In this document: piece after piece, positions 25,734 to 33,804 of the stretch
Layout: every line of letters begins with the position of its first letter
Numbering within the stretch: position 1 is the stretch's first letter
Assembly (NCBI GenBank): GCA_002340255.1
Contig: DDLS01000046.1
Span: forward strand, 57,004 to 121,003
Direction: 5' to 3'
DNA: 64,000 bases
Origin: Cyanobacteria bacterium UBA2566
GTDB taxonomy: Bacteria > Cyanobacteriota > Cyanobacteriia > Cyanobacteriales > Desertifilaceae
Translations under genes and position numbers: made by a program
Notes under the pieces: model-generated
What the model saw: only the letters and a program-made list of their open reading frames with translations
What the model was told of the DNA's origin: nothing
Databases searched by the model: none

Positions 25734-26216
25734 TTACATGGTCCAAGAATCCAAGATCAAGGCCCCTGCTTGGCGATGAACTAAAACAATATCGAGGACA
25801 TCGAGAGGGTTAATGGGAATAATTCCAGGGATTAAAGAGGGTTCACCGTGACCGTAAAGGGCTTGTAGAGCAAAGCGACAAGCGTAAACTTTACCGCCTT
25901 CTTCCATGATTTTGACCAACTGATTATTGATGGCCATATGTCCGGGAAAAGCTTCATCGCCAAGTTTGGGAAAACCACGTTGAATGCCTAGGGTAACGCC
26001 CGGGCCATAAAGAAGAATTGAGGTTTCAAATCCTTTGCGAATCAGGCGCGTCGCTTGCAAGAGATTTACTAGACCAATGGAACCTTCAAAGGCAACCGTG
26101 TGGAAGGTAACCAGGGCTTTTTCACCAGGTTCGGCTTTAACATCTGGAAAAACTTTCTCTTCGTAATTAACAAAAAAGTCACCGGCTTGGTGTTTGGGGG
26201 TAGTTACTTCTGGCAC
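25734..26216 (-). CDS. Sll0783/MSMEG_0572-type protein, first gene of the Nit1C operon
   Basis: 160 residues, of the same family as Sll0783, a nitrogen-starvation-induced protein of Synechocystis that affects polyhydroxybutyrate accumulation. It has GEKALVTFHTVAFEGSIGLV, then a DsrE-like pattern with ILLYGPGVTLG and a conserved cysteine (YACRFALQALYG). No catalytic motif can be named. It heads the minus-strand operon, 98 bases from the GTAN8TAC box, and is followed by the nitrilase gene. The role in the cluster is unknown; a sulfur- or persulfide-handling fold is possible from the DsrE resemblance. Confidence 0.88.
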   Translation of the reverse strand: MPEVTTPKHQAGDFFVNYEEKVFPDVKAEPGEKALVTFHTVAFEGSIGLVNLLQATRLIRKGFETSILLYGPGVTLGIQRGFPKLGDEAFPGHMAINNQLVKIMEEGGKVYACRFALQALYGHGEPSLIPGIIPINPLDVLDIVLVHRQAGALILDSWTM

Positions 26217-26284
26217 GATAATTCCTCAATTTTTTTGTAGATTCAGCATGATTTGGCATAACGTGATGCCTTGCTCTCGAAGGT

Positions 26285-26327
26285 AGATTAATGCCCTCCA
26301 CAATTTGATTTTTGTATGTCTAGCTAC
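26285..26327 (-). promoter_or_regulatory. NtcA-type activated promoter of the Nit1C operon
   Basis: GTA(26314-26316)-N8-TAC(26325-26327) is a perfect NtcA consensus. On the minus strand a TAATCT hexamer (26290-26285) follows after 23 bases, the spacing of a class II NtcA promoter (GTAN8TAC-N20-24-TAN3T). The 303-base gap 26217-26519 between divergent Nit1C genes holds no gene otherwise. Confidence 0.75.
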
Positions 26328-26519
26328 ATAAAATCCAAGTCTAGTGAGATGGATAGGAACAACCGGATAAATTGATTGCCAGTCAGGAAAATTGCGATCG
26401 CACCCTAGCGAAATCGATAGTGGTCAGATAAATTGATTCTTTTTCGGATAGGCTTGGCGATCTTCCTGTTACAATCCAAGGCGATGGTTGTCCTTGTTAT
26501 TTCAAATCGCAATTGATCC

Positions 26520-26801
26520 ATGCCAGAAATACGCTTTGAGATTGAGTGGCCCGATGGAATCCGAGAAGTTTGCTATTCTCCTTCTTTAGTGGTACAAAAG
26601 CATTTAACTGCCCAAACCGAGTACGAGCTGGCCAATTTTATGGTGCGATCGCGCACGGCTCTGCAAGAAGGCAGCGATCGCGTGAAAGCCAAATATGGGT
26701 TTGCCTGTAGTTTGGCGTTGGGACAGTTAAAGAAGTTAGAAACCGCTTCGACTCGCTATTCCTCTGATGCTAAGGTGAAGGTCTTACAGTTTATTGAATA
26801 A
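26520..26801 (+). CDS. MSMEG_0570-type nitrogen-response small protein
   Basis: 93 residues. It opens PEIRFEIEWPDG, followed by VCYSPS and a helical body with a small, charge-rich C-terminus. This matches the MSMEG_0570 family, found in Nit1C clusters and named a nitrogen starvation response protein. It is divergent from the Sll0783-type gene and shares its upstream region, so it may also respond to the NtcA-type site, though no well-spaced -10 is visible in this direction. Function unknown; no catalytic residues or membrane segment. Confidence 0.82.
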   Translation: MPEIRFEIEWPDGIREVCYSPSLVVQKHLTAQTEYELANFMVRSRTALQEGSDRVKAKYGFACSLALGQLKKLETASTRYSSDAKVKVLQFIE

Positions 26802-26936
26802 TGGATTAAGCGTTGGCGATCGTATTGAGCATCCAGAACTAAAAAATACAGCAGGAACTGCTGTTATGAAGTACAGTTGACGCTAAAATAACGATAAGCC
26901 ACCTCTTTTAGGGCGATCTGTGGGCAGGAAAAATCG

Positions 26937-27209
26937 ATGTGCAACAAAGCTTTGCTAATCATAGATGTGCAAAAAGGTTTCGACGATCCAAGGTGGGGGA
27001 ATAGAAACAACTTAAATGCTGAATCGCATATTGCGTTACTGCTTTCCGCATGGCGTAGGAAGCATTTACCCATAATTCATATACAGCATTGTGTCGAATA
27101 TTCAGCAGAAGATATCCATCGAATTCATTTAGCCAGTCTGGATCGCGAATTTTGCACGGTGCGTTCTACTGAGTGGGTATTAAATGAAATCGCAAATCCA
27201 ACAAGCTGA
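26937..27209 (+). pseudogene. Isochorismatase-family hydrolase with internal deletion
   Basis: 90 residues where the family usually has about 180. The first ~60 residues are a normal N-terminus (KALLIIDVQKGFDDP with the catalytic Asp, later LPIIHIQHC). The text then passes, in frame, into a typical C-terminus (IHRIHLASLDREFCTVRST). The middle, with the catalytic lysine and nucleophilic cysteine, is missing. The simplest reading is an in-frame deletion of about 90 codons that leaves an inactive protein. It lies within the Nit1C region, between the small MSMEG_0570-type gene and the LuxR regulator. Confidence 0.75.
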
Positions 27210-27263
27210 ATACTAGGCGATCGCCCCAGGGTTATGGCAAAGTGCTGTATTGGTCTCGATATT

Positions 27264-28718
27264 TTAACGCCGATCGTCAAACCAACCATTTTGCATCAGT
27301 TGATAGAGAGCCTGCATCCGTGTTTTGGCTTTGAGTTTGGCTAAAGTATTGTTAATATGAAACTTAACGGTACTTTCGCTAATATAGAGCCGATTCGCGA
27401 TTTGCCGATCGCGCAATCCCTGTGTCAGCAATTTCATTACTTCCCGCTCTCGTACGGATAGGGTGGGTTGGGTTTGCGTGTCATCTTCAATTCCCCAGAT
27501 TCCTCCACCCATAATCGTTTCAATGGCTTGCCTGAGTTGTCTGGGATTGGTTTCTAAGTCGATTTTCGCTTTCACGGTTTTGGGAATAATTGGGCTATCG
27601 TGCTGCACCCAAACCACATACTGACTTTCATAAATTAAACTACTGCGATCGCTAATTAAAGGGATCTTTTTTGAGGGAGTCACGCATAGACTAAACCCGG
27701 CAGCAACAACCATTTGCGAAAAGGCAAATTGCAAAGCCGGCGATCGCATATTAACCCGCACGCGAATAGGGTTTGGCTCTTGGGCATAAGGGAGTTGCAG
27801 AGCAATTTGGAGAATGGTTTGGGGACTGTCTAAAATTGCTTCTAATCGTCCTCCCAAACAAGTACTGGCAAAGGAAATATGCTCGATCTCGTGAGGCAGG
27901 AAACTATCTTGTAGGCTGTTCTCTTCCAGGGCGATCGCCTCAGAAACCGGTACAATCGATCGCAAAATCGCAAATTCTTGTTCGTAAATTAAAGAACAGG
28001 TCATGCAATTGAGCTGCTGCACGACTTCCGCCAAACGCAAAAACAGATAAGTTAACGAGATGGGTAGCGATCGCTCTGTCCCCACTAATTTTAAGGGTAC
28101 GCGCTGTAAGATATGTGCCAAGCGATCCGAGAGCATGGGAGAGGGCAGATTGAGAGGCGATCGCTGGGCCGACTTAGAATGCTGCGATTTTTCAAATTCC
28201 AGCGCATTCCCCAGAGCTACCGTCACCGTCGTACACAAACTCAATAATATTTCTAAAAATTCTGGGGCTAGAGGTTCGCAACTAAACACCGCTAATACCC
28301 CAACCACCGTTTCTGGCGTGGCTAAAGGATACCCGGCAAATCCTTGAATACCATGATGAATAGCCCAATCTCGATCTTTCACCCAAGGTTCATCCGCTAG
28401 ATTATTACTTAAAAAAGACACGCGATTTTGCGCGATTTTCCCGACCTTAAACGCTCCCATCGGCACTTGTCCGAAACAGCCATCCGTATTGGTATATAAC
28501 CCAGAAGAAGCCACCAGCTTGAGATGAGGAAACTGACGTTCTACCAACCAAATTCGAGCTAACCTACAATTAAACTGTTCGACCAGTTCTTGCGTGACTC
28601 GATTGGCAATTTCTCGAGCATCTAAACAGCCATAAATACTTTGGGCAATTCGATTGGCTTGGTGCAAATCGAAGAGCAATCGCGGGACATTCAACAGATT
28701 GGGACTTGGATCGGACAT
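27264..28718 (-). CDS. GAF-domain LuxR-family transcriptional regulator
   Basis: 484 residues from ATG 28718 (MSDPSPN). The frame is open to a GTG at 28763, which would give 499; neither has a clear ribosome site. The N-terminal ~170 residues form a GAF domain (VEQFNCRLARIWL ... GFAGYPLA). A middle part of about 200 residues is not recognised. The last ~65 residues are a LuxR/NarL helix-turn-helix (LSVREREVMKLLTQG ... SESTVKFHINN). It probably senses a small ligand and controls transcription, perhaps of the surrounding Nit1C genes, since it sits between them and is divergent from the flavoprotein gene. No receiver domain is present. Confidence 0.85.
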   Translation of the reverse strand: MSDPSPNLLNVPRLLFDLHQANRIAQSIYGCLDAREIANRVTQELVEQFNCRLARIWLVERQFPHLKLVASSGLYTNTDGCFGQVPMGAFKVGKIAQNRVSFLSNNLADEPWVKDRDWAIHHGIQGFAGYPLATPETVVGVLAVFSCEPLAPEFLEILLSLCTTVTVALGNALEFEKSQHSKSAQRSPLNLPSPMLSDRLAHILQRVPLKLVGTERSLPISLTYLFLRLAEVVQQLNCMTCSLIYEQEFAILRSIVPVSEAIALEENSLQDSFLPHEIEHISFASTCLGGRLEAILDSPQTILQIALQLPYAQEPNPIRVRVNMRSPALQFAFSQMVVAAGFSLCVTPSKKIPLISDRSSLIYESQYVVWVQHDSPIIPKTVKAKIDLETNPRQLRQAIETIMGGGIWGIEDDTQTQPTLSVREREVMKLLTQGLRDRQIANRLYISESTVKFHINNTLAKLKAKTRMQALYQLMQNGWFDDRR

Positions 28719-28910
28719 AGTAAGGCTAAGGAGTTGCGCTATTCCATTGATTCCCAAAATCACGCCGAATTCTGTAAAGCTGGAAACATTGTTGAGGCAA
28801 GCCCGATCGCTTTTTACCTATGGAAATAGATAGGGGTAATGTTATGGCTTCGTTGTAGAAATTAACTTGTGGCAAGTGCCCCTATTTTTAGCATCAAACC
28901 TGGGAATTCT

Positions 28911-28952
28911 GTAGCCAGAAATACAAGAAAACACTCAAGCCGAATCTAATCT
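28911..28952 (+). promoter_or_regulatory. NtcA-type activated promoter of the flavoprotein gene
   Basis: GTA(28911-28913)-N8-TAC(28922-28924) is followed after 22 bases by TAATCT (28947-28952). The architecture and -10 hexamer are the same as in the minus-strand Nit1C promoter. The start codon at 29042 is 90 bases further on. Confidence 0.75.
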
Positions 28953-29041
28953 GGCAAACAGGGCAATGTTGAGCGTTAATGAGATCGCTGGCCAGAACCA
29001 AGATCGCAATCCTGAAGCATTTATTGATGGAGAATTTAGTG

Positions 29042-30322
29042 ATGAAGACACATTATTCAGTAGCAATTGTTGGCGGAGGACAAGCTGGACTCTCCATGAG
29101 TTATTGTCTGCAAGAGAGAGGAATAGATTGCATTATTTTTGAAAAAAATCAGATCGGCTATTCTTGGCGATCTCTGCGCTGGGATAGCTTTTGTTTAGTT
29201 ACGCCTAACTGGCAATGCACATTACCTGGATATACTTACCCAGGAAACGATCCAAATGGATTTATGCAACGAGATGAAATTGTGCAATATATCCAGGATT
29301 ATGCCCAATCATTCAATCCTCTGATTAAAGAAGGCGTAGAAGTTCAACGGTTGCATCGTCCGGATAGCAAAGGATATACCTTAGAAACCAGCCTTGGCGA
29401 ATTTACTTGCGATGCCGTTGTCATTGCCACAGGAGGTTACCATCGTCCTAAAATTCCCGCCTTATCAGAGCGTGTTTCTTCCCATATCAAACAAATCCAT
29501 TCCTCAGAATATAAAAACCCTGAATCTCTTCCCGATGGAGAAATTTTAATAGTTGGTACGGGACAATCTGGCTGTCAAATTGCCGAAGATCTGCATCTTG
29601 CGGGCAAACCCGTGCATTTGTGCGTGGGTGGCGCGCCTCGTTCCCCTCGGAAATATCGCGGGAAAGATGTGGTAGATTGGCTCGATAAAATGGGATATTA
29701 CGACCTTTCTATCGACCAGCATCCGGATAAGCATAAAGTCCGTACTAAAACCAATCATTATGTTACCGGACGAGGGGGCGGACGAGAAATCGATCTGCGA
29801 CATTTTGCCACAGAAGGAATGAAACTCTACGGACATCTGGTCGATATTGAGGGCGATCGCCTACAATTCCGAGATAATCTCAAGGAAAACTTAAATGCTG
29901 CCGATGCTGTGGCTGAAAGCATTAAACGCACCATCGACGGTTTTATTGAGAAACATAATATTCCGGCTCCCATCGAAACGCCCTATCAACCGGTATGGGA
30001 ACCCAAAACCGAAGTATTGCAGTTAAATTATCGCGATGCCAACATTAGCACGGTGATTTGGTGTACGGGCTATACGTCCAACTATGAATGGATCGAAATT
30101 CCCATCTTTGACGGTAAAGGCTATCCCAGTCACGATCGCGGGATAACCTCAGTATCGGGATTATATTTCCTCGGTTTACCTTGGCTGTATACTTGGGGTT
30201 CGGGTCGCTTTTCTGGAATAGCGCGGGATGCGACTTATCTGGCTAATTATATTGCTAGTACCCAACAGACTTTTAATCTGAGCTACACGGGTGTCATTGA
30301 GCAAGCTGCACTCGGCTCGTAA
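29042..30322 (+). CDS. FAD-dependent oxidoreductase of the Nit1C cluster (MSMEG_0569 family)
   Basis: 426 residues from ATG 29042, which has GGAG ten bases upstream; the open frame continues to 28979. The protein starts with a Rossmann FAD motif (VAIVGGGQAGLSMSYCL) and has a second dinucleotide-binding motif (ILIVGTGQSGCQIAEDL) for NAD(P)H, then a late ATG/GD-type motif (VIWCTGYTSNYEW). This is the layout of flavin monooxygenases. In Nit1C clusters it may oxidise a nitrile or cyanide precursor, but the substrate is unknown. An NtcA-type promoter precedes it and the glycosyltransferase gene follows. Confidence 0.9.
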   Translation: MKTHYSVAIVGGGQAGLSMSYCLQERGIDCIIFEKNQIGYSWRSLRWDSFCLVTPNWQCTLPGYTYPGNDPNGFMQRDEIVQYIQDYAQSFNPLIKEGVEVQRLHRPDSKGYTLETSLGEFTCDAVVIATGGYHRPKIPALSERVSSHIKQIHSSEYKNPESLPDGEILIVGTGQSGCQIAEDLHLAGKPVHLCVGGAPRSPRKYRGKDVVDWLDKMGYYDLSIDQHPDKHKVRTKTNHYVTGRGGGREIDLRHFATEGMKLYGHLVDIEGDRLQFRDNLKENLNAADAVAESIKRTIDGFIEKHNIPAPIETPYQPVWEPKTEVLQLNYRDANISTVIWCTGYTSNYEWIEIPIFDGKGYPSHDRGITSVSGLYFLGLPWLYTWGSGRFSGIARDATYLANYIASTQQTFNLSYTGVIEQAALGS

Positions 30323-30456
30323 AACCATTTTACGCAATGACCAAATTGCTACATCAATCGTGAATTAGGGTTGGCTGAAAATGCGATCTGTGGAGGTTAG
30401 GGAACAGGCTTGAAAATTTAAACCCTAGCAATGCAAACTATTGTCTATTGTCTATT

Positions 30457-31605
30457 ATGCGAGTTGCCCTTTTAACGTACTCAACCAAACCTCGCGGTGG
30501 CGTAATTCATACCATGGAATTAGCCGAAGCTCTCGATCGCAGGGGACTCTCGGTTTGCATCTTTGCTCTGAATAAAGATGGGGGGAATTTTTGCCGTCCT
30601 CTCACTTGCAATTATCGTTTAGTCCCCACCAAGCCGCCTCCCCAGACTATTGATGGTGTGGTAGAACAGCGCATTCAAGAGTATGTCAATTATTTCAGTC
30701 AACATGAAGATAATTACGATATTTACCATGCTCAGGACTGTATCAGCGCCAATGCTTTGGTGAGGCTGCGATCGCAAGGCTATTCCATTCCTTACATTCT
30801 GCGCACTGTCCATCATATTGACAATTACACCAGCCCTTATTTACAAACTTGTCAAGAAAAATCAATTTTACTGAGCGATCGCTGTATCTGCGTCAGTCAT
30901 TACTGGCAGCAAGAATTACAACGATTATATAAAATTGATGCGCCAGTGGTCTTTAATGGAGTCAATACTCAGCGCTTTTCTGCGCTCAAAGAGGGTTCGG
31001 AAAACAGTTTGAAAAAGCGTTTGGAGATTGTCGGAAAACCCGTTTTTCTCAATATTGGTGGGGTAGAGCCGCGCAAAAATTCAATTCGGATCTTACAGGC
31101 ATTTGCCCAAGTTTTACCTGAGTTTCCACAAGCGCAATTGATTATTGCTGGAGGACTGACCCTGTTTGATTATTCGGATTATCAGGATCGCTTTTTTGCA
31201 GAAGTCAAACGACTCGGAATAGAGGAAGGAAAAGCGCTACTTTTACCGGGCGCGATCGGCGATCGCGATCTGCCGGTTCTCTATCGATGTGCCGATGCTT
31301 TTATCTTTCCCTCAGTTAAAGAAGGCTGGGGTTTAGTGGTGATGGAAGCGATCGCATCAGGACTTCCTGTTGTAACTAGCGATCGGCCTCCTTTTACAGA
31401 GTTTCTCACGCGAGAACAAGCTCTTTTAGTGGATGCCGAACAGGTCAATGAGATTGCAATTGCCATGAAACGAAGCATCGATCCAGAAACCAGAAAATCA
31501 TTAATCCAAAACAGTCGATCGATTCTCTCTCGCTATACTTGGGAGAATTCTGCTCAAATGCACTGGAAATATTACCAAACGTTGTTGAGTGGCAATGATT
31601 TTTAA
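30457..31605 (+). CDS. Glycosyltransferase of the Nit1C cluster (MSMEG_0565 family, GT4 type)
   Basis: 382 residues from ATG 30457 (a TTG lies 9 bases upstream in frame). It is a GT-B fold glycosyltransferase: N-terminal glycine-rich acceptor loop (YSTKPRGGVIHTMEL), C-terminal donor domain with GGVEPRKNS, FPSVKEGWGLVVMEAIASG (the GT4 E-x7-E motif) and a final helix. The MSMEG_0565 family is tied to the Nit1C cluster in many bacteria. Sugar and acceptor are unknown. It lies 134 bases after the flavoprotein and is probably cotranscribed with it. It is the last gene of the cluster in this window. Confidence 0.88.
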   Translation: MRVALLTYSTKPRGGVIHTMELAEALDRRGLSVCIFALNKDGGNFCRPLTCNYRLVPTKPPPQTIDGVVEQRIQEYVNYFSQHEDNYDIYHAQDCISANALVRLRSQGYSIPYILRTVHHIDNYTSPYLQTCQEKSILLSDRCICVSHYWQQELQRLYKIDAPVVFNGVNTQRFSALKEGSENSLKKRLEIVGKPVFLNIGGVEPRKNSIRILQAFAQVLPEFPQAQLIIAGGLTLFDYSDYQDRFFAEVKRLGIEEGKALLLPGAIGDRDLPVLYRCADAFIFPSVKEGWGLVVMEAIASGLPVVTSDRPPFTEFLTREQALLVDAEQVNEIAIAMKRSIDPETRKSLIQNSRSILSRYTWENSAQMHWKYYQTLLSGNDF

Positions 31606-31663
31606 TGAGGGAGATGGAGGGACAGGGAGATGGAATAATTTAATCCTAGGACTAAAAATAGTT

Positions 31664-31684
31664 TCCCCATTCCCCATTCCCCTT
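31664..31684. repeat. Heptameric tandem repeat (TCCCCAT-type)
   Basis: Three copies of a 7-base unit close to TCCCCAT in the gap after the glycosyltransferase gene. It resembles the short tandem repeated repetitive (STRR) sequences of cyanobacteria. Confidence 0.6.
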
Positions 31685-31755
31685 CTGCCGCGCGAAGTAC
31701 TGTAAAACTAAACTAGATCCCAATGACCGATGACCAACACGAAGCGCTATAAACC

Positions 31756-31938
31756 ATGACTCCACCTCTGTTACAGGTTGACCAGTTATCAATCGCCTAT
31801 AATCCCCATTCAGAATGGGCTGTTAGGGATGTCTCCTTGACCCTGAAAGCGGGTAATCGCCTGGCTTTGGTGGGGGAGTCCGAGTGTGGGAAATCGACCC
31901 TAGGACGGGTGATTATGCGCTCCCTACTGCTAGAATAA
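31756..31938 (+). pseudogene. 5' fragment duplicated from the peptide ABC ATPase gene
   Basis: The first ~170 bases closely match the start of the intact ATPase gene at 33805 (both begin MTPPLLQ and share LDQLSIAYNPHSEWAV-like text). The fragment ends in a stop after 60 codons. Its Walker A is damaged (GESECGKST instead of GESGCGKST), and other changes show drift. The fragment and the intact gene flank a two-gene minus-strand unit. It cannot make an active ATPase. Confidence 0.85.
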
Positions 31939-32748
31939 ACTCCCTTGCATAAATTCAGGTTGTTTCTTAACCTTTTTGGGAGGCCAAAAGACACCCAAAA
32001 CAATCCAAGTATTATAAGGAAACACTGTTCCCATAAAAAACAGTGTATCTTTCTGGTTGCTACAAATTTCATTGAAGAACTTATTTCGCACACTTAAAGC
32101 TGCTTTTTCCTCATCCCCTAATCGATCCACTTCCTTGAGCCAAAGAACTCCTAATTCCCAATCTGTAATCATCACCTTATGAGGTGTATGGCTATCTTCA
32201 CATTCAAATACATAGCGAAATTTATAGGGTATTTTACGCAAAGGTTTTTGAGGTGGGCCAAATAGTTTCAGTTGGTCAAATAGTTGTTGCCATTCAGGTT
32301 TCCACTCAGATTGATCCGGTTCAATTTTTAAATCAAGAACTTTTGTGGGACGGACAATGCCTAAAGAAGTGCGATCTGATTGATGTAATTCTTTCAGTTG
32401 TTTTACGGTGTAGATTGGCATTCGATCTATAATGTCCCGTCGCTCTTGCCAACCCCTTTTGGTTGAAAGAGGCTCTCCCAATATCTGTAGAGTCTCTAAA
32501 ATGGGCTTTCTGCTTTCTTTGCGGCGATCTTTCCCATCACCATGAGCTAAAAGATCGACTTCTATCCACTGGTATTTACGAAATTGTTGATCTCTACTTC
32601 TATACCGATAATCAATCGGATAGAGCCTCACCCATTCATAATTCTCTGTAATTCCAGCCGTACAAATTAATTCTTGATAGCTGCTTGATGGATGAGGATA
32701 GGTCATGACTGTAATCAAAACTTTGGTTTTTATGGCTCGATCGCTCAT
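31930..32748 (-). CDS. Conserved protein of unknown function paired with a DUF488 protein
   Basis: 272 residues, not recognised as a named enzyme. It opens KTKVLITVMTYPHPS, has a conserved-looking YEWVRLYPIDYRYR stretch, many aromatic and charged residues, and ends with VFPYNTWIVLGVFWPPKK. No membrane segment. Its ATG overlaps the stop codon of the DUF488 gene by one base (TAATG), so the two are translationally coupled and probably act together. The 3' end runs 9 bases into the decayed ATPase fragment on the other strand. A nucleic-acid or defence-related role is possible for such DUF488 pairs but is speculation. Confidence 0.7.
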   Translation of the reverse strand: MSDRAIKTKVLITVMTYPHPSSSYQELICTAGITENYEWVRLYPIDYRYRSRDQQFRKYQWIEVDLLAHGDGKDRRKESRKPILETLQILGEPLSTKRGWQERRDIIDRMPIYTVKQLKELHQSDRTSLGIVRPTKVLDLKIEPDQSEWKPEWQQLFDQLKLFGPPQKPLRKIPYKFRYVFECEDSHTPHKVMITDWELGVLWLKEVDRLGDEEKAALSVRNKFFNEICSNQKDTLFFMGTVFPYNTWIVLGVFWPPKKVKKQPEFMQGSLF

Positions 32749-33617
32749 TACGAATATCTAAGATGCTCAATGGGTAAGTTAATTATACCTGCTATATACT
32801 GAGCAAGTATGTTGCGATGGCAACATTCTGGATTGGCTTCCATACAGACTAAAACACTAGGTTGAGAGGTTAGGAGGGATATAACTGTCTCGATATCATC
32901 AGGGCAATTACATAAGTTAGAACGATAGCCTTCAAAGAGGGATTGATAGCGATCGCTTGAATTTAAGTTTTTGCGAGCGGCTCCAGGAATTCCTAATCCG
33001 GGAAGATGTTGATAGTCAATATCAAGAGAATGACACAACTTTTGTAAGGTACTTTTATGAAAACCATAGCGGCGTGCAATAGGATTATAGCGAACATCAA
33101 TCAGCTTCTGAATTCCCGATTGCATCAGGAGATTGAGAAAATCATCAACAGTTTTCTTTTCATATCCAGCCGTATAAATTGCCAGGGGTGCAATTGGTCG
33201 TTCAGGTTTGCATTTATTGTCTATGGTGCTGTTTATTGTAAACCAGGGATAATGATGGTAAACTGTATTCTTTAACTCACATATAGATAACTTTCCATAT
33301 TCATTGATTACGGTAGAAATATCTTCATGAATTTGGTTAGGCAAACGGACTTCCTGTTGTTCTCCTACGGGAGTGAGTTGCCAACGATTGGACTCTTGCT
33401 TCTTTAAAAAACCATTGCGGACTAATACATCAACTTCACGATTGAGGGTGAATGAATAGGGTCCGTATAGATAAGGAATAAATCCATAAAAGGTCGAACC
33501 ACCACCAGATGGGGTTTCTTGATGAAGGAGAAATGACCATTTCATTAGTTGTAAAAGAGAAATATTCCCCCCAGTTCTTTGAATTATTTTCAACAATATT
33601 CTTTGACGATAAAGCAT
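32748..33617 (-). CDS. DUF488 protein with an N-terminal Panacea-like domain
   Basis: 289 residues from ATG 33617 (MLYRQRILLK), preceded by a purine-rich AAAGAGAAA. The open frame extends to 33773, but the added text does not look like protein. The N-terminal ~110 residues resemble a DUF4065/Panacea-type helical domain (QLMKWSFLLHQE ... YLYGPYSFTLNREVDVL). The C-terminal ~150 residues are DUF488: IYTAGYEKKTVDDFL, LIDVRYNPIARRYGF, and a cysteine/histidine motif near the end (VCMEANPECCHRNIL). Panacea domains are known from antitoxins and phage-defence switches, and DUF488 function is unknown. Together with its coupled partner it forms a compact unit of a transferable type. Confidence 0.75.
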   Translation of the reverse strand: MLYRQRILLKIIQRTGGNISLLQLMKWSFLLHQETPSGGGSTFYGFIPYLYGPYSFTLNREVDVLVRNGFLKKQESNRWQLTPVGEQQEVRLPNQIHEDISTVINEYGKLSICELKNTVYHHYPWFTINSTIDNKCKPERPIAPLAIYTAGYEKKTVDDFLNLLMQSGIQKLIDVRYNPIARRYGFHKSTLQKLCHSLDIDYQHLPGLGIPGAARKNLNSSDRYQSLFEGYRSNLCNCPDDIETVISLLTSQPSVLVCMEANPECCHRNILAQYIAGIINLPIEHLRYS

Positions 33618-33804
33618 AGTATTTGCAAAGTATTTCTCTTTGTAATTATAACATTTAATCCTGGTATTACCAGGATTATTGATGAAATTTCTAGGAACAG
33701 AGAAAGAGCAAGAAAAGACTAGAGACGATCTGTGGGTTACCGTGCTATAAAATTGCAAATGGTATACAGTCAAGGATATTCGATTTCTCTATAAATCCTT
33801 TCCT

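Noticed and set aside
26848..26864. Small hairpin ACAGCAG-GAA-CTGCTGT after the MSMEG_0570-type gene as terminator
   Set aside because: Short stem and no T-run on the plus strand.
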